A stretch of 64,000 nt of DNA from Talpa occidentalis (lineage: Eukaryota; Chordata; Mammalia; Eulipotyphla; Talpidae). The stretch covers positions 119,464,615 to 119,528,614 of the forward strand of contig NW_023603184.1 in NCBI RefSeq assembly GCF_014898055.3, read 5' to 3'. The position numbers and the translations under genes are program-made. The notes beneath the pieces were generated by a model that was not told the origin of the DNA, made no database searches, and saw only the letters and a list, made by a program, of their open reading frames with translations. Numbering within the stretch: position 1 is the first letter of the stretch; every line of letters starts with the position of its first letter. Below are positions 1-10,762 of the stretch, one piece after another.

Positions 1-1225
1 TGCTTGGCAACCTACGTAGCTGCTTTAAAAATCTTACTGTTCAAATATTTAAGAGCCAAACTTTTTCCATTCCATTTAAACTATTGTCATTTAGTCCTCC
101 TCTCACTGATTCCTTACTCCATGCATTTAAAAAAAAAAAAAAAAAAAACTTCAAGAGCAGCATATGCATCCAGGGTGTTACGAGTATTGCCAGTGTTTCT
201 TAATGCTATAAGCAAGGGCGCTTAGGTGTTACTTCCTTCATTTATGCCTGAATTAGAAAGCTTATTTCTGGCATTTTTCATGGCCTCCTTGTAACAAGTA
301 GGAGTTTTATACATAGATTATTTTCAGTATTGGGCACTGAATTAGGACAGTCCTCATCTCATTGCTTGGCCCTTCAAGCAACCTAGCTAAAAGGTGCTGA
401 TATTTTATTTAGTACTGCCAACTTCAATGATTCAAATATCTTGCTTTCTGAACCAAGATATATTGTTACATTTTTGAGTTTTTATACCCAAGGAGGATTC
501 TGCATTCCAGCATTAAATCTGCTTGATTTCAAAACTTTTATGAAAAGCAACAGCTGGAATATACTCCCAATCTTAAAATAAATGCCTGATTTAAAGGAAG
601 TAGGTTATGCAGAAGTATATAAAGTTTTATACTCTCTCAAAAATGGTGTTATCTTTATTTGCTAGATTTCTTTAATCTTTTAAGAAGCTGTAACAGTTGC
701 TGCTAGTATTTTGTTAGGGTTCCACCAGTATTTAGTTTTCACATCATTCTAATGTACAGTTTCAAGTCTTACTAGACAATCTGAATTCCACTACATTTCT
801 GTTTGGCTCCAACATTCCATTTAGCTTGACAAGTCTAATTTAACATGTGTTTGTTGGAGGTCATTAATGTTACTTGTACAATGCTGTCACTGTGTGACAT
901 CCATATGAATTTTGGTGTATATCACATTGCATTCAATCAGCTGTGATTATGCTTAGAAATACTATAGTAACTAGATGCAGTGTGAATTTTTTCCATTAAC
1001 AGTAAGTCAGTGGCTTAAATGTGATTATGGTCCTGCAAGGTGATACTTGCTAAAATATCTAAACATTTTTTTGTTGTAATTGAATCATTTTTTAAAAATT
1101 TATAAAGCGGGAAATGATCAAATGCTGTTATTTTTTTCATTGTCAACAGTGATGTGTCATTTTATGTACGTTCCTAATGCCAATGGAACTCTCCCAAAAT
1201 AAAGTTATTCAAAAAGTAAATATAC
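1..1225 (+). other. SLC39A10: 3' UTR of a convergent gene, probably SLC39A10
   Basis: No protein-coding signature and no recognisable interspersed repeat over 1.2 kb, which is unusual in this window. It ends with AATAAA at 1198-1203 followed by a TG-rich stretch (ccagtgtgcggtcttt), as expected for a plus-strand cleavage site. In mammals SLC39A10 (ZIP10 zinc importer) lies tail-to-tail with DNAH7 and has a long 3' UTR, so this is inferred to be its distal part. No coding sequence of it is in the window to confirm the name. Confidence 0.65.
1198..1203 (+). terminator. Poly(A) signal of the convergent gene
   Basis: AATAAA on the plus strand followed 25-35 nt later by the TG-rich gtgtgcggtcttt, a typical downstream element. 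It lies 42 bp from the DNAH7 signal on the other strand. Confidence 0.7.
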
Positions 1226-1430
1226 CAGTGTGCGGTCTTTAGTTTTTATTTCAGACCACTTACAAGAAAGTCTGAGTCATTTTAAATGCAGGCTGTGTTT
1301 GCACATACACTTATAATTAAGTGTATGACTATAGTCAAAGTGACTAAATCAAAAAAGGCTTTTAAAAAGTAAATTGTTTTCTATTCAACCATCTAACAAG
1401 AAATGGGCACATGGAAACCCTATGTTCTAA
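1225..1430 (-). other. DNAH7: DNAH7 3' UTR
   Basis: About 200 nt between the stop at 1431 and the only AATAAA on the minus strand downstream (1250-1245). No repeat is recognised in it. The exact cleavage position is inferred (10-30 nt past the signal), so the left edge is approximate. Confidence 0.7.
1245..1250 (-). terminator. DNAH7 poly(A) signal AATAAA
   Basis: Canonical AATAAA in gene sense, 181 nt past the stop codon and the first such hexamer in the 3' UTR. Cleavage is expected about 1235-1215, which is inside the 3' end of the opposite-strand transcript. Confidence 0.75.
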
Positions 1431-1637
1431 TTAGGAATTAAGTTGACATAACATTGCTACTCCCCGTACAATCCAATGCTCCTTGGGTTGGTCAGAGGGT
1501 AGAGTCATGGCAATCACAAAATTCGTGGAATGGCCAGTGGTGGATAATGTTCCTCTTCGCTCACTTGTCTTATACAGTGGAGCAGTGTAACACGGTCGTT
1601 CTGGTATATCTACCTTCTTACAGGGCTTTAGCCACAT
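1431..1637 (-). CDS. DNAH7: DNAH7 terminal coding exon, with stop codon
   Basis: Residues 924-991 of the windowed protein, 68 codons plus TAA (1433-1431). It starts MWLKPCKK after a ttccag acceptor and ends MLCQLNS. It holds the last beta-rich part of the dynein C-terminal domain, including [20 protein letters not shown] and [17 protein letters not shown], a block present at the C-terminus of most axonemal heavy chains. The ATG at the exon's first base is an internal methionine, not a start. The exon enters at a codon boundary, matching the previous exon. The reverse-strand open frame over the same bases has no coding signature. Confidence 0.93.
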   Translation of the reverse strand: MWLKPCKKVDIPERPCYTAPLYKTSERRGTLSTTGHSTNFVIAMTLPSDQPKEHWIVRGVAMLCQLNS

Positions 1638-1822
1638 CTGGAAGAAAGTACATAAAACCATTGGTCAAACTTGTTACACTAACTGTATTTGAATCTAATA
1701 AGGTATCATTAAACTTAGTTATCGCCACAAATTTCTGTGGCTGAAGTGATTATTTGTGGTATGGTGAATCAAACTTTCTTAGAACTCTCACAACTTCAGA
1801 ACTAGTTTAGAAACTAAAGGAG

Positions 1823-2099
1823 GGCCTCCCTGGTGGCGTGAGGGGTTAAGATGCAACCTATGAAGCTATCCCGTAGCCAGTGCAGCACAAGTTCGATCCC
1901 CAGCCAGGGAGGTGACCCACAAGGAACAGCAGACTTCTTACTCACCCGCTGCTCTTCTCAGCAGTGTATTTCAGTCAGTCTGCCTGTTCTGTTCCCCACT
2001 ATGTCTCTGGTGAATCCTCTCACCCCCCCCAACACCTCTCGCCTATAACCCAGTTCTTGTATGCATAAATAAATAAATCTTTTAAAAAAAAAAAAAAGA
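1823..2099 (+). mobile_element. tRNA-derived SINE, older subfamily
   Basis: Starts ggcctccctggtgg (A-box region), B box gttcgatcccc, and tail with AATAAATAAATC-TTTTAAAA. Flanked by a 14-bp target duplication with one mismatch: agaaactaaaggag at 1809-1822 and 2100-2113. Carries the 'aggtgaccca' and 'gcataaataaa' features of the older subfamily. Confidence 0.9.
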
Positions 2100-3152
2100 A
2101 GAAACTAAAAGAGAAAAGTCATTTTCACCTACTCTCACCAAAAGCCTATTACCTATCGGTTCATCACCTTTCCACCACATTTATTGGGTGAGGGGGAATA
2201 AGAAGAGACACTTTCCAAAGAGAGAATTGCCATAATTGATACTCAAAATCATAGTGCCTTATTAATCAAAGCCCAATTTCAAAAACAATTCTGTAATGAT
2301 TTTTGCCAATTTGTAGAACTAGATCACCTTGTTTTAGATCACTCTCTTAAAGGGGTTATAATGTACTTTGTGCTAAAACGTTGTATTCCTTTATAATTAC
2401 ATGGTATACCCACATTTTAAGAATCATTAGCCAAGTTTCTAGAATGTTATAAGCATTGTTGAACCTCATCAATCTCAAAAGTAAGATTTTTGGCCGAGTC
2501 ACTCTCTGAATGTACGAGTAAAGAACAAACTATGATCAAGAAATGAAGTAATGTTTTAGAATTTAATTGAATTCCCTTTTTCAGTAGTAGTAAAAGTGAT
2601 CCTCTAAGTGATTTGCCTTGATAAGCCCACTGTTCAGAGTTGTCTTTTAGGTTTCTCAGCAAAACAAGTAAGGAAATAGGGATGTTGATTTATTTCACAT
2701 AATTTTTGGACTCCGGTTTATTATAAAAGATATCTTCAGATATAGTTATACCGTAAGAGTTTACAACACTCAAGTTGCAAGTATTTCAACCCTGAGTGGA
2801 ATTTCTTAGAATGTTTCTTTATTCAGAATTACCCACTTGTAAATGAAGTTACTTAGATACTCACTGCAAGCTACTTACCAGTTGCCATGTGAAAGAAAAA
2901 AAAAAAACCCAAGATCTCAACTTCGAATCGCAAACATTTGCTCTGTGATTTTCAATTTACATCTTGTATTTGAAATTTTTCTCTGCCCACTGTATCAATG
3001 TACATGGCAAAGAGCTTGCAGTTGACTGTCCACTGATCCTTCACTGTACCTGCTAAAACTTCTCTAAAGGGCCTTTGCCTGTCTACCCTTCACCCAGAGT
3101 TGCATAGATGGAATTCATATGAATCCCACAACCTATATTTTTTCACCCCATA

Positions 3153-3426
3153 TTTTTTTAAGATTTTATTTAATCATGCATACAAGAAACAGGATACAGG
3201 CCAGAGGTGCGGGAGGGTGAGAAGATTTACCAGAGACAGCGCGGGGAACAGCATAGGCAGACTGATTGAAATACACCGCTGAGGGGAGCAGCGGGCGAGA
3301 CAGGAGAGGTCTGCTGCCCCGCCATGTGGGATTCTCGCTGGCTGGCCGGGATTGAACCAGAGCTGCAGAGGCTGTGGACAGCTTCACAGCGCTGTGCTCA
3401 ACTGCCTGTGCCACCAGGGGAGGCCC
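3153..3426 (-). mobile_element. tRNA-derived SINE, intermediate copy
   Basis: Reverse orientation: T-rich tail at the left, head ccacc-aggggaggcc at the right. Target duplication ttcaccccata at 3142-3152 and 3429-3439. The body matches the other copies (cagcgggcgagacaggagagg). Confidence 0.88.
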
Positions 3427-3589
3427 TATTCACCCCATACCTGATCCTTTGTATTGTGGAAAAAATCTAGCTCTCTACTCATGATGCAGTAACAAATAAG
3501 AACTTCATATTTATGGTGCTAGAAAAACAAATGATTTTCATATAACAATCTTCTAATTGCAAGGTGTATGTAAGAAAAAAATAACGTGT

Positions 3590-4161
3590 ATATAGTTAAC
3601 AGATAGGGTCAAACTCCATTATTTATGAATTTTGTTTGTGAATTTGCCTATCACTGACATTTACATATAATCCTAAAATCAGTTTGGTGTTTTTCACGGT
3701 CATTTGCAGCCATGATTACACCACCAGCCAAGCACATTCCCAGCTGAGGCTGAACTTGGTGACATTCTGCCTGCTATGTTATCTCTCAGAACTGTAAACA
3801 AGTCCTTTTGAAGGTGTATTTAGTGTCAGTTTTCCACAACTTTTTGCCTTTTTGTTGGTAATTTCACTGTTAAATGGCCTCCCTGAGTGTACCATATGCC
3901 TTATGGAGAAAATAAACACTGTTCAGACATGAGTTGCAGTGCTGTTGTCTGTGACTTCAATATTAATGAATCAACTACACATTAAATAGTCTTTAAACAA
4001 ATACCAAGAAAAGATTATATATCAATCAGTTAACAAAAACATGATCAGAGAATCATTGAAATAATATCCTTGTATTTTCTCCTAGTAGTAATAGCCCACT
4101 ATTCACTAGTTCAGTGTTGGCAGCAACTCTATAAAACATTAATTACTGTGATAACGAGTTG

Positions 4162-4166
<5 letters not shown>
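3590..4166 (+). mobile_element. Tigger (pogo-family) DNA transposon remnant
   Basis: The right end reads attactgtgataacgagttg-act, a decayed Tigger-type terminal inverted repeat. Upstream lies a degraded transposase start: an ATG at 3874 followed by pieces matching the CENPB-type helix-turn-helix (TTATGGAGAAAAT, ATGAGTTGCAGTGCTGTT, TTCAATATTAATGAATCAAC). In-frame stops and indels make it dead. The left terminus is not recognised, so the left edge is approximate. The family name comes from memory of the consensus. Confidence 0.72.

Positions 4167-4198
<32 letters not shown>
4166..4198 (+). repeat. (GT)16 microsatellite, CA repeat in gene sense
   Basis: Uninterrupted GT dinucleotides directly abutting the Tigger terminus. 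In the DNAH7 transcript this is a CA repeat 47-79 nt downstream of the penultimate exon's donor. Confidence 0.97.
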
Positions 4199-4204
<6 letters not shown>

Positions 4205-4245
4205 ACCCCTCACCCCCAATACATACATAAGTAGGCAATACTAAC

Positions 4246-4349
4246 CACAGGAACTGTATCATAAAGAATTTTGGGATGTGATTCAGCAAGTTTCTTGATC
4301 TTTCTATTCCAGGAAGCTCCATCCAGAAATAATCCATAAATGAAAACAC
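4246..4349 (-). CDS. DNAH7: DNAH7 penultimate exon (104 nt)
   Basis: Residues 889 (split codon) to 923. It carries [16 protein letters not shown], the conserved C-terminal-domain motif of dynein heavy chains, then [11 protein letters not shown]. The acceptor is tatttag and the donor is GTG|GTTAGT, which departs from consensus at +3. At 104 nt, skipping it would shift the frame into the last exon. It sits in an unusual setting: a CA repeat (gene sense) starts 47 nt past its donor, a Tigger terminus follows, and a SINE lies 36 nt upstream of its acceptor. Confidence 0.93.
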
Positions 4350-4368
4350 CTAAATATAAAAGAAACAG

Positions 4369-4373
4369 GTCAA
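4369..4373 (-). promoter_or_regulatory. Predicted branch site of the intron before the penultimate exon
   Basis: TTGAC in gene sense with the candidate branch adenine at 4370, 20 nt from the acceptor AG. It is the best match in the 35 nt left between exon and SINE. Its first bases lie in the SINE's target duplication. Confidence 0.45.
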
Positions 4374-4385
4374 TATAACACTTTA

Positions 4386-4671
4386 TTTTTTTCATTATTT
4401 TTTTAAAGATTTATTTATTTATACATACAATCACTGGGTACAGTCAGAAGCGCCGGAGGGCGAGAGAATTCACCAGAGCCAGAGCGGGAAGCAGAACAGG
4501 CAGAAGGACAGAAGTACACTGCTGAGGGGAGCAGCGGGCAGCAGGAGAGGTCTGCGCGCCATGCGGGACCCTCCTCTGGTGGCCAGGGAGCAGCCAGGGA
4601 TCGAACCGGCGCTGCAGAGGCTGCAGGCAGCTTCGCAACCCAGCGTCAACCTCTGTGCCACCGAAAAGGCC
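4386..4671 (-). mobile_element. Young SINE next to a splice acceptor
   Basis: Full-length copy with a perfect 15-bp target duplication (caatataacacttta, 4371-4385 and 4672-4686). Its A-rich tail ends 36 nt upstream of the penultimate exon in gene sense. The head has the GAAGC-GCC and GGGATCGAACC motifs of the younger subfamily. Confidence 0.95.
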
Positions 4672-5275
4672 CAATATAACACTTTAAATATGTATATTGA
4701 GTTCTGAATCTGAAATTCCTACAAGTAAACACCTTGTAAGTGATACTAGGTCAGTAGCATAAGGCTTGTTCTAAAATGAAAGCAATGTTCTGGTTGCTTT
4801 GTCTTAATATCCAAATTTCAAGAATAGCTATACTCTGCCTAGTCAAATAGTTCAAGTAGTAAAATTAGATGTGGAAGACAAAAGAGGAAAAGAATTCACA
4901 GTTTGTGTGAACACCATCGTTTATTTTTTTTAAATAGACCAATGATGATAATGTCATAGGCCATGGAATCTGCAAGAAAAGTTCTTAATGTAATTATAAC
5001 CCACTGGCTCTACCAGATAGTATGTGAATAAAAACTTCTCAGATCTCTAATGTCATGAGAGTTGTCACTATCTTTTTATTCTCAATTCAGTCCTCTCTTT
5101 AGGACACATGAAGGAACTTTAGATTTTATCATACACTAACAATTGAAGAACACATATTAGGAAATCAATGAGACCGAGTCATTTTCTCTGGCTAGTCATT
5201 TGTAAAAAGTCTCATGAATATAGCACTGCATGTGAGAACTTTCATTGTAATTGTTGCACTGAGGTTATAGGAAGA

Positions 5276-5470
5276 AATGTGGTATTTAGCAAGACCTAGT
5301 TTAGTTTCCAATTGCTGCGTGACCTTGAGCAATTCATTTAACTTTAGACTTGTTACTGAAGAACAACTAGAAAACATTTGTAAAACAACAGTACCTAATT
5401 TATCTACCTTGTCAAGTTGTTAGGATCAATAACAATGGGGAAAGCACTTTTTAAAGTAGTATATAGAGAT
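5276..5470 (+). mobile_element. MIR remnant
   Basis: Core matches include ttgctgcgtgaccttgagca and the segment around caatggggaaagcac. Strongly diverged; edges approximate. Confidence 0.65.
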
Positions 5471-6083
5471 CCAGTGTGTCCAAAGGACTTTATGCAATGA
5501 TGGAAATATTCTATATCTGTGTTTTCTAATATGGTATCCAGTGGCTATTAAACACCTGAAACATAGCTCGTGTAACCAAGGGATTAGTTTTTAAATTAAA
5601 AAAAAAAAATAATCATGGTTAAATTTAAAAAGTCACATGTGAATAGGCCAGTGATGGCTGTTGGAGGAAGACTTACCCTTTCTTTTATATAGGTTTTAAT
5701 TGATGGAAAGAATAGTTGGAACAAAAAAAAAAATCTGTTTTAACTAATTGGAAAAACACTTGTTCAATAATTTCCCAAGGAATTACTCTGGTAAAGCTGA
5801 GCTACACAATGTTTCTTGAGCCTGGGGCAGTGATGGAGGTGACCCTGCATGAGGCAGATGGGTCTGCAAACCATATCCTACACGCTAATCTTTCTCGGCA
5901 ACCTGAAAGCCTACAGACAATCACAATAAGAGATGGGCACAAGGAAAAGTGGAGGAGATTACAGAGCCAAGAGAACCGCTTACCACCCTGACCCCCACTG
6001 ACTTGTAAGCAAAGCCCAATAAATGTCTGCCTCTAACCAATTCTATGACCTATTTCTTTCTTGGGTAGAAAGATAGTGCTATA

Positions 6084-6256
6084 CAACGATAAACCAGAGA
6101 CATACTATGGGGGAGGGGGCAGGGAGAGGAAGGACTAGGGTCAAAATAAGGGGGGGGGTGCAAATGTATGGGGAATATAACCAAAATGAAAATGCATACA
6201 TTGTGCAAAAATGAAAAATGATGTAAGAATTATATAAAATAAAATATTAGAAAAAG
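6084..6256 (+). mobile_element. L1 3' end, very short 5'-truncated copy
   Basis: Begins aaccagagacatactatggg, has the G-rich run and atggggaatataa of the local L1 3' UTR, and ends in an A-rich tail. Target duplication agaaagatagtgctata at 6067-6083 and 6257-6273 (one mismatch). Confidence 0.88.
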
Positions 6257-6904
6257 AGAAAGATTGTGCTATAGAGAGTAAACAGTTCAACATCTAAAAA
6301 AATTTGGCAATAGGGATAAGTTTTCTCCAACCCAACAATTTTATAGGAAATGTGATGGGAATATTGAAATGTTTTTCTTTTGAAAGATCAATAAGGGCCT
6401 TATAGAACACACAAGATAGAAAATGACAGATAGATGGTAACCAGGTTCTGGTTCACAGTTACTCTTTGTGAGTCACCCCTTTTGCTATGTGGGAAGTATA
6501 GTGGGTGGAGCACATATTACACCTGTAACTTCTCTAGTTCATCACTCCATGGCTGTTTTCTGCCTCCCTCCCTGCTATGTAGTCCTCTCTGTTAGGGACC
6601 CAGTAGCCACCCAGTAGTAGCCAGTAATTTGGATAAGAGGAACCTTATAGAAAAGCATCTAAAAAGCATGACGCCAAATCTAAGTAGATTTACAATTGCC
6701 TTGTGGCCTTAAAGTTACCCTTTTCATTATGTTTTAATTTAAGGTAAGACTGAGCCCCAGAAACAGACAAGTATAAGGGAGACAGACTGAGGGGGAGTTG
6801 AAACAAAGAAACAAGCTATGGTTCCAGCTCCTGCTGGGTGGGATCTATTTTCCCCTCTCTAGAATCCCATAAGAAAGTTATTCTTTGGGAAATATGCATT
6901 GCTT

Positions 6905-8238
6905 CTGGTATTGGAACAAGAACAGACACCCAGACCAATGGAATCGAATAGAAAATCCAGAAATAAACCCACAGATTTATGCTCAACTAATCTTTGACAA
7001 AGGAGCAAAGAATATGCACTGGAGCAAAAGAAAGTTTGATCAATAAATGGTGCTGGAAAAACTGGGTCTCTACATGCAAAAGAATGAAATTTGGCTACTA
7101 CCTAACACCATGCACAAAAACCAACTCAAAATGGATTAAAGAACTAGACATAAGATCTGAAACCATAAAATACATAGAAGGAAATATAGGCTATGCACAT
7201 CAAAGACATCTTTACAGACACATCACCCAAAGCAGTGATAGAGAAGGCAAAGATAAACAGCTGGGACTACAACAAATTAAAGAGCTTCTGCACAGCAAAA
7301 GAGACAATAACAAAAACAAAGAGAAACTCCACCAACTGGGAGAACATTTTTGCACACAACACTAGTGATAAAGCACTGATCACAAAAATCTGCAAAGAGC
7401 TGATGAGACTCAACAAAAACAAAGAAAATAATCCAGTTAAAAATAAAAAGAAACTTCTCCAAAGAGGAAATGCAAATGGCCAACAGGCATATGAAAAAAT
7501 ATTCAACATCACTTGTAATCAGGGAAATGCAAATCAAAACTACCATGAGATACCATCTGACACCAGTGAGAATGGCACATATTAAAAAAAACTAGCAACA
7601 ACAAATGTTGTCAGGTTGTAGAGAAAAAGGAACTCTCCTGCACTGTTGGTAGGAGTGCAAACTGGTCCAACCACTATGGAGAGCTGTGTGGAGATTTCTT
7701 GACCTACTAAACATAGAGCTTCCATATGATCCAGCAATTCCACTCCTAGGTATTTACCCAAAGGACACAGAAACATCAATTCCAAAGAGCACCTGCACCC
7801 CTATGTTTATAGCAGCTCTATTTACAATAGCTAAGCTTTGGAAACAGCCCGAATGCCCAAAAATAGATGACTGGATCAAGAAGATGTGGTACATATACAC
7901 CAGGGAATATTACTCAGCAATCAAAAAAGATAAACACATGCAATTTGCAGCAACATGGACAGAGCTGGAAGGGATCATTCTCAGCAAAATAAGTCAGAAA
8001 GAAAAAGAAAAATACCGAATGGTCTCACTCATAGCAGGAATCTAGAAAACTTAAATAAGGGACCAGGAAAAAGAATAACTATAAGAAAGAAAATGTCAAA
8101 ATCAACAAACAACTATGAACCAGAGACACTCTGTGGGGGGGGGCGGGGAAAGGCGGGATTGGGGTCAAAATAAGGGGGTTGTAATTGTATGGGGAATATA
8201 AAAATAAAATATAAATTAAAAAAAGCTACGCTAAAAAA
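6905..8238 (+). mobile_element. L1, 5'-truncated, ORF2 C-terminus and 3' UTR
   Basis: 1.3 kb copy with a perfect 15-bp target duplication (aaatatgcattgctt, 6890-6904 and 8239-8253). It carries the end of ORF2 in several frames because of indels; recognisable pieces are [23 protein letters not shown] and MWYIYTREYYSAIKKDKHMQ. Not active. The 3' UTR has the G-rich tract and ggggaatataaaaataaaat. Confidence 0.93.
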
Positions 8239-8823
8239 AAATATGCATTGCTTTCAAACTACTCCATGTAATTCCATTTTCTTTCTGGTCATAAGCAGGA
8301 AGGAAAAACTAGAATACAAATTAAGCTAATTTGTAGATATCTGTTTTTACTTGTGAAAATGTGTATGTGTATACAAAATAATAAGACTTAAATTTAGTTA
8401 ATATCAATCACTAAAAATCAAAGCTACACTGATACTCTGGTATTGAGTAAAATGGTCTACTTAACTGAGAGTCACATGATCTTGGAACACTAAAAAGTCT
8501 ATTGATCTTTAAAAAAGTCATGTTCTAACTTGACTGTTTTCAATTTTGGATTTTAATAAACCTGAATCTTTAATAAAAGCAGTTGTGGGTCAAACTAGTA
8601 AATCATAAATAGAAATACCATTGTTAGTGAATAACAATGGGCAATTCAATAGTTTGATCTTAGATATTAGCTAGATTATTCATTCCAGGCAAGGCTTTGA
8701 TAAATTCTTTTAGTTGAGTTCAAAAACATACGTAACTCTGAGGGACATCATCATTACCACTTAGACCTTGGGTCATTTTCTGCCTTTACTGTATAATATG
8801 AGGAAATTTTAGGAAAAAAATTC

Positions 8824-9085
8824 TTTTTTTTTTTAAAGATTTATTTATTTATGCATACAAGAACTGGGGTACAGGGCAGAGGTGCAGGAGGGTGAGAGGA
8901 TTCACCAGAGACAGAGTGGTGAATCCACTGACTGAAAACACTGCTGAGGGGAGCAGCAGGGCAGACAGGAGAGGTCTGCTGTGCCATGTGGGTTGCTTCC
9001 TAGCCAGGGATCGGACTCATGCTGTAGAAGCTGCGGATAGCTTCATAGTGCTGTGCTTAAACCCTTGTGCCACAAGCGAGGCTCC
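8824..9085 (-). mobile_element. tRNA-derived SINE, older subfamily
   Basis: Left end T-rich then aaagatttatttatttatgc; right end accctt-gtgccacaagcgaggctcc. Target duplication aggaaaaaaattc at 8811-8823 and 9086-9098. Confidence 0.9.
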
Positions 9086-9214
9086 AGGAAAAAAATTCCG
9101 CATATGAACTTAATATTTAAGAATCAACCATAGCTTCTTCAAGAAAGCTTTCCTTGAGAAATGTGATGCTGTTTTCAAACTTCTAACTGAAATGCTCAAT
9201 AGAATTTAGAAAAG

Positions 9215-9395
9215 CAGCTAGCTAAGCATGACAGCTAGGTGGCCTGAGGTTTGACATACTTCTGCCCACTGCTAGCGACCATAGTTTCCACTGCTGTATA
9301 ATGGGGATAATAATAGTATCTGTTCCATATATGTTGTGATGATGAAATATATAGGGCTGGACAGTTTCTGGAACTCAGCAGTGGTACAGAGTAAC
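9215..9395 (+). mobile_element. MIR remnant, weak
   Basis: The central ctgtataatggggataataa and the following segment match MIR; the tRNA-like head is barely recognisable. Edges approximate. Confidence 0.55.
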
Positions 9396-9889
9396 TCCAC
9401 ACACCTACTTTGATTTGCTTTTACCAACTTAAACACTTCTCTCCCTTCCCAAATACTTAGTTTAAATAAAAATATTTCTCTGTCTTGGTATATTGCTAAT
9501 CTATCTATATTTTGACTTTACTGAAGGCATGAGAACTAAAATTTCTATTTATTGGTAGCTTTTACAGCATGTAATATAATGAGCTATACAGAAAAGGTAT
9601 TTTTAAATGGCCTATATAATTAAAGAAATGATAAACTAAAATATTTGGCAGAAGGTTGTTAAACTCCCTTCAGGCAAGCAGCAACCTGCCATTTCAGAGT
9701 GTGTTAAGAATAAAAAAATTCTCAACAAATGGCCAGATTAATTATGGGTTAAGCATCTGTGGCTGGGGCGGAGGGGATGATTAGTTTTAAAAATATCACT
9801 TGTTCCAATGAAAAATTTTCCCCTTGCATCTATTGTTCTTAAATGTGTTTCTGCAATAAAGTTGTTTATGCATTAAAATAAACAATAGT

Positions 9890-10310
9890 TTAACAGATCA
9901 GGTAAGAGTTCATGAATTTCAGGAAAGCAATGGAAGTATAATAGACCAAAAGGAATATCAAATCAGTAACCTTGAAGATGATAATGTACAAAAAAATCCA
10001 GGTGGAAGAAGAAAGAGAAATACAAAGAATAAAAAAACAAAGAAACACTTCAAGAATTCTTTGAATCCACGAAAAAAGGAAATATAAGAATAATGGGTGT
10101 CCTAGAAAGAGAAGAGAGGGAGAAAGGAAAAGAACTAATTTAAAGAAATAGACGAAAGCTTTCCAAACATGGAAAAGGAACTAAATATACAAGTCCATGA
10201 AGTTAAAACAACACTTGCTTACCTAAATGTACTGAGACTTACCATACATAGTAGTGAGACTTCCAAGAGCTTGACAAAGAAAAAATATTGAAACAAATGC
10301 TATTAGCTAT
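9890..10310 (+). mobile_element. L1 or HAL1 ORF1 fragment
   Basis: The sequence reads like L1 ORF1: caggtggaagaagaaagaga, then attctttgaatccacg, aataatgggtgtcctagaaa and atacaagtccatgaagtt. Frame broken. There is no ORF2 after it, so a HAL1 (ORF1-only) origin is possible. Confidence 0.7.
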
Positions 10311-10599
10311 TAATTTAGTAACTTTTGGAATGATGTATACAACAAGAAAGAATAAATATTTTAGGGGCCTACAAAGGTATGCTTTCCAAAGGACCAGAAA
10401 AACCTCCTTTTAATGATGTGGTAATTAGATCCACCAAGGTCAACATAAGATCAGAGTTGATTATTATCTGTATTGTCATTTTAATTATTTTCCTCCTAGC
10501 TTATTGTTAGAAATAATTTCAATTTATAAAATTTTTCCTAAGTAATGCAGCATAAGGGGAAAATATTCTTTAATAAAACTCGTTTTATCCTCATATGCT

Positions 10600-10602
<3 letters not shown>

Positions 10603-10670
<68 letters not shown>
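10603..10670 (+). repeat. (TC)n(AC)n compound microsatellite
   Basis: About 17 TC units followed directly by about 17 AC units. It lies 93 bp from the donor of the exon at 10763. Confidence 0.97.
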
Positions 10671-10672
<2 letters not shown>

Positions 10673-10762
10673 CCTCCATAACATTTTTTTCTCAGCCATT
10701 TGAGGATAATTTACATACATGATGACTAATTTTTTAACAGCTCATTATATCGCTGAACTTAC

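Larger units (their letters stand above)
1638..4245 (-). other. Intron before the terminal exon
   Basis: Holds an older SINE (1823-2099), about 1 kb of unassigned AT-rich sequence (2114-3141), a SINE (3153-3426), a Tigger remnant (about 3590-4166) and a GT repeat. Nothing coding is seen. Confidence 0.85.
4350..10762 (-). other. Intron between the C-terminal-domain exons
   Basis: 6.4 kb with a young SINE (4386), a MIR (about 5276-5470), an L1 3' end (6084), a truncated L1 (6905-8238), an older SINE (8824), a MIR (about 9215-9395), L1/HAL1 ORF1 (about 9890-10310) and a (TC)n(AC)n repeat. The stretch 5500-6060 has an AATAAA (6019-6024) and a 91-codon open frame but no recognised family. Confidence 0.85.

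Noticed and set aside
4..225. 73-codon open frame at the window start with a poly-lysine run
   Set aside because: The lysines come from an A run; the region looks like 3' UTR and the frame has no protein-like pattern.
1454..1744. 96-codon open frame on the plus strand
   Set aside because: It is the reverse-strand shadow of the DNAH7 terminal exon.
3874..3960. Apparent mRNA 3' end with AATAAA (3911-3916) on the plus strand
   Set aside because: The surrounding bases match a decayed Tigger transposase start and its flank, so the hexamer is accidental inside the transposon.
7686..8045. 119-codon open frame with [14 protein letters not shown]
   Set aside because: It is the C-terminal end of L1 ORF2 in a truncated element; the same peptide recurs at 26562 and 60071.
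10603..10670. Possible CRISPR-like or satellite array
   Set aside because: It is a plain dinucleotide microsatellite. No spaced repeats of the CRISPR type exist anywhere in the window.
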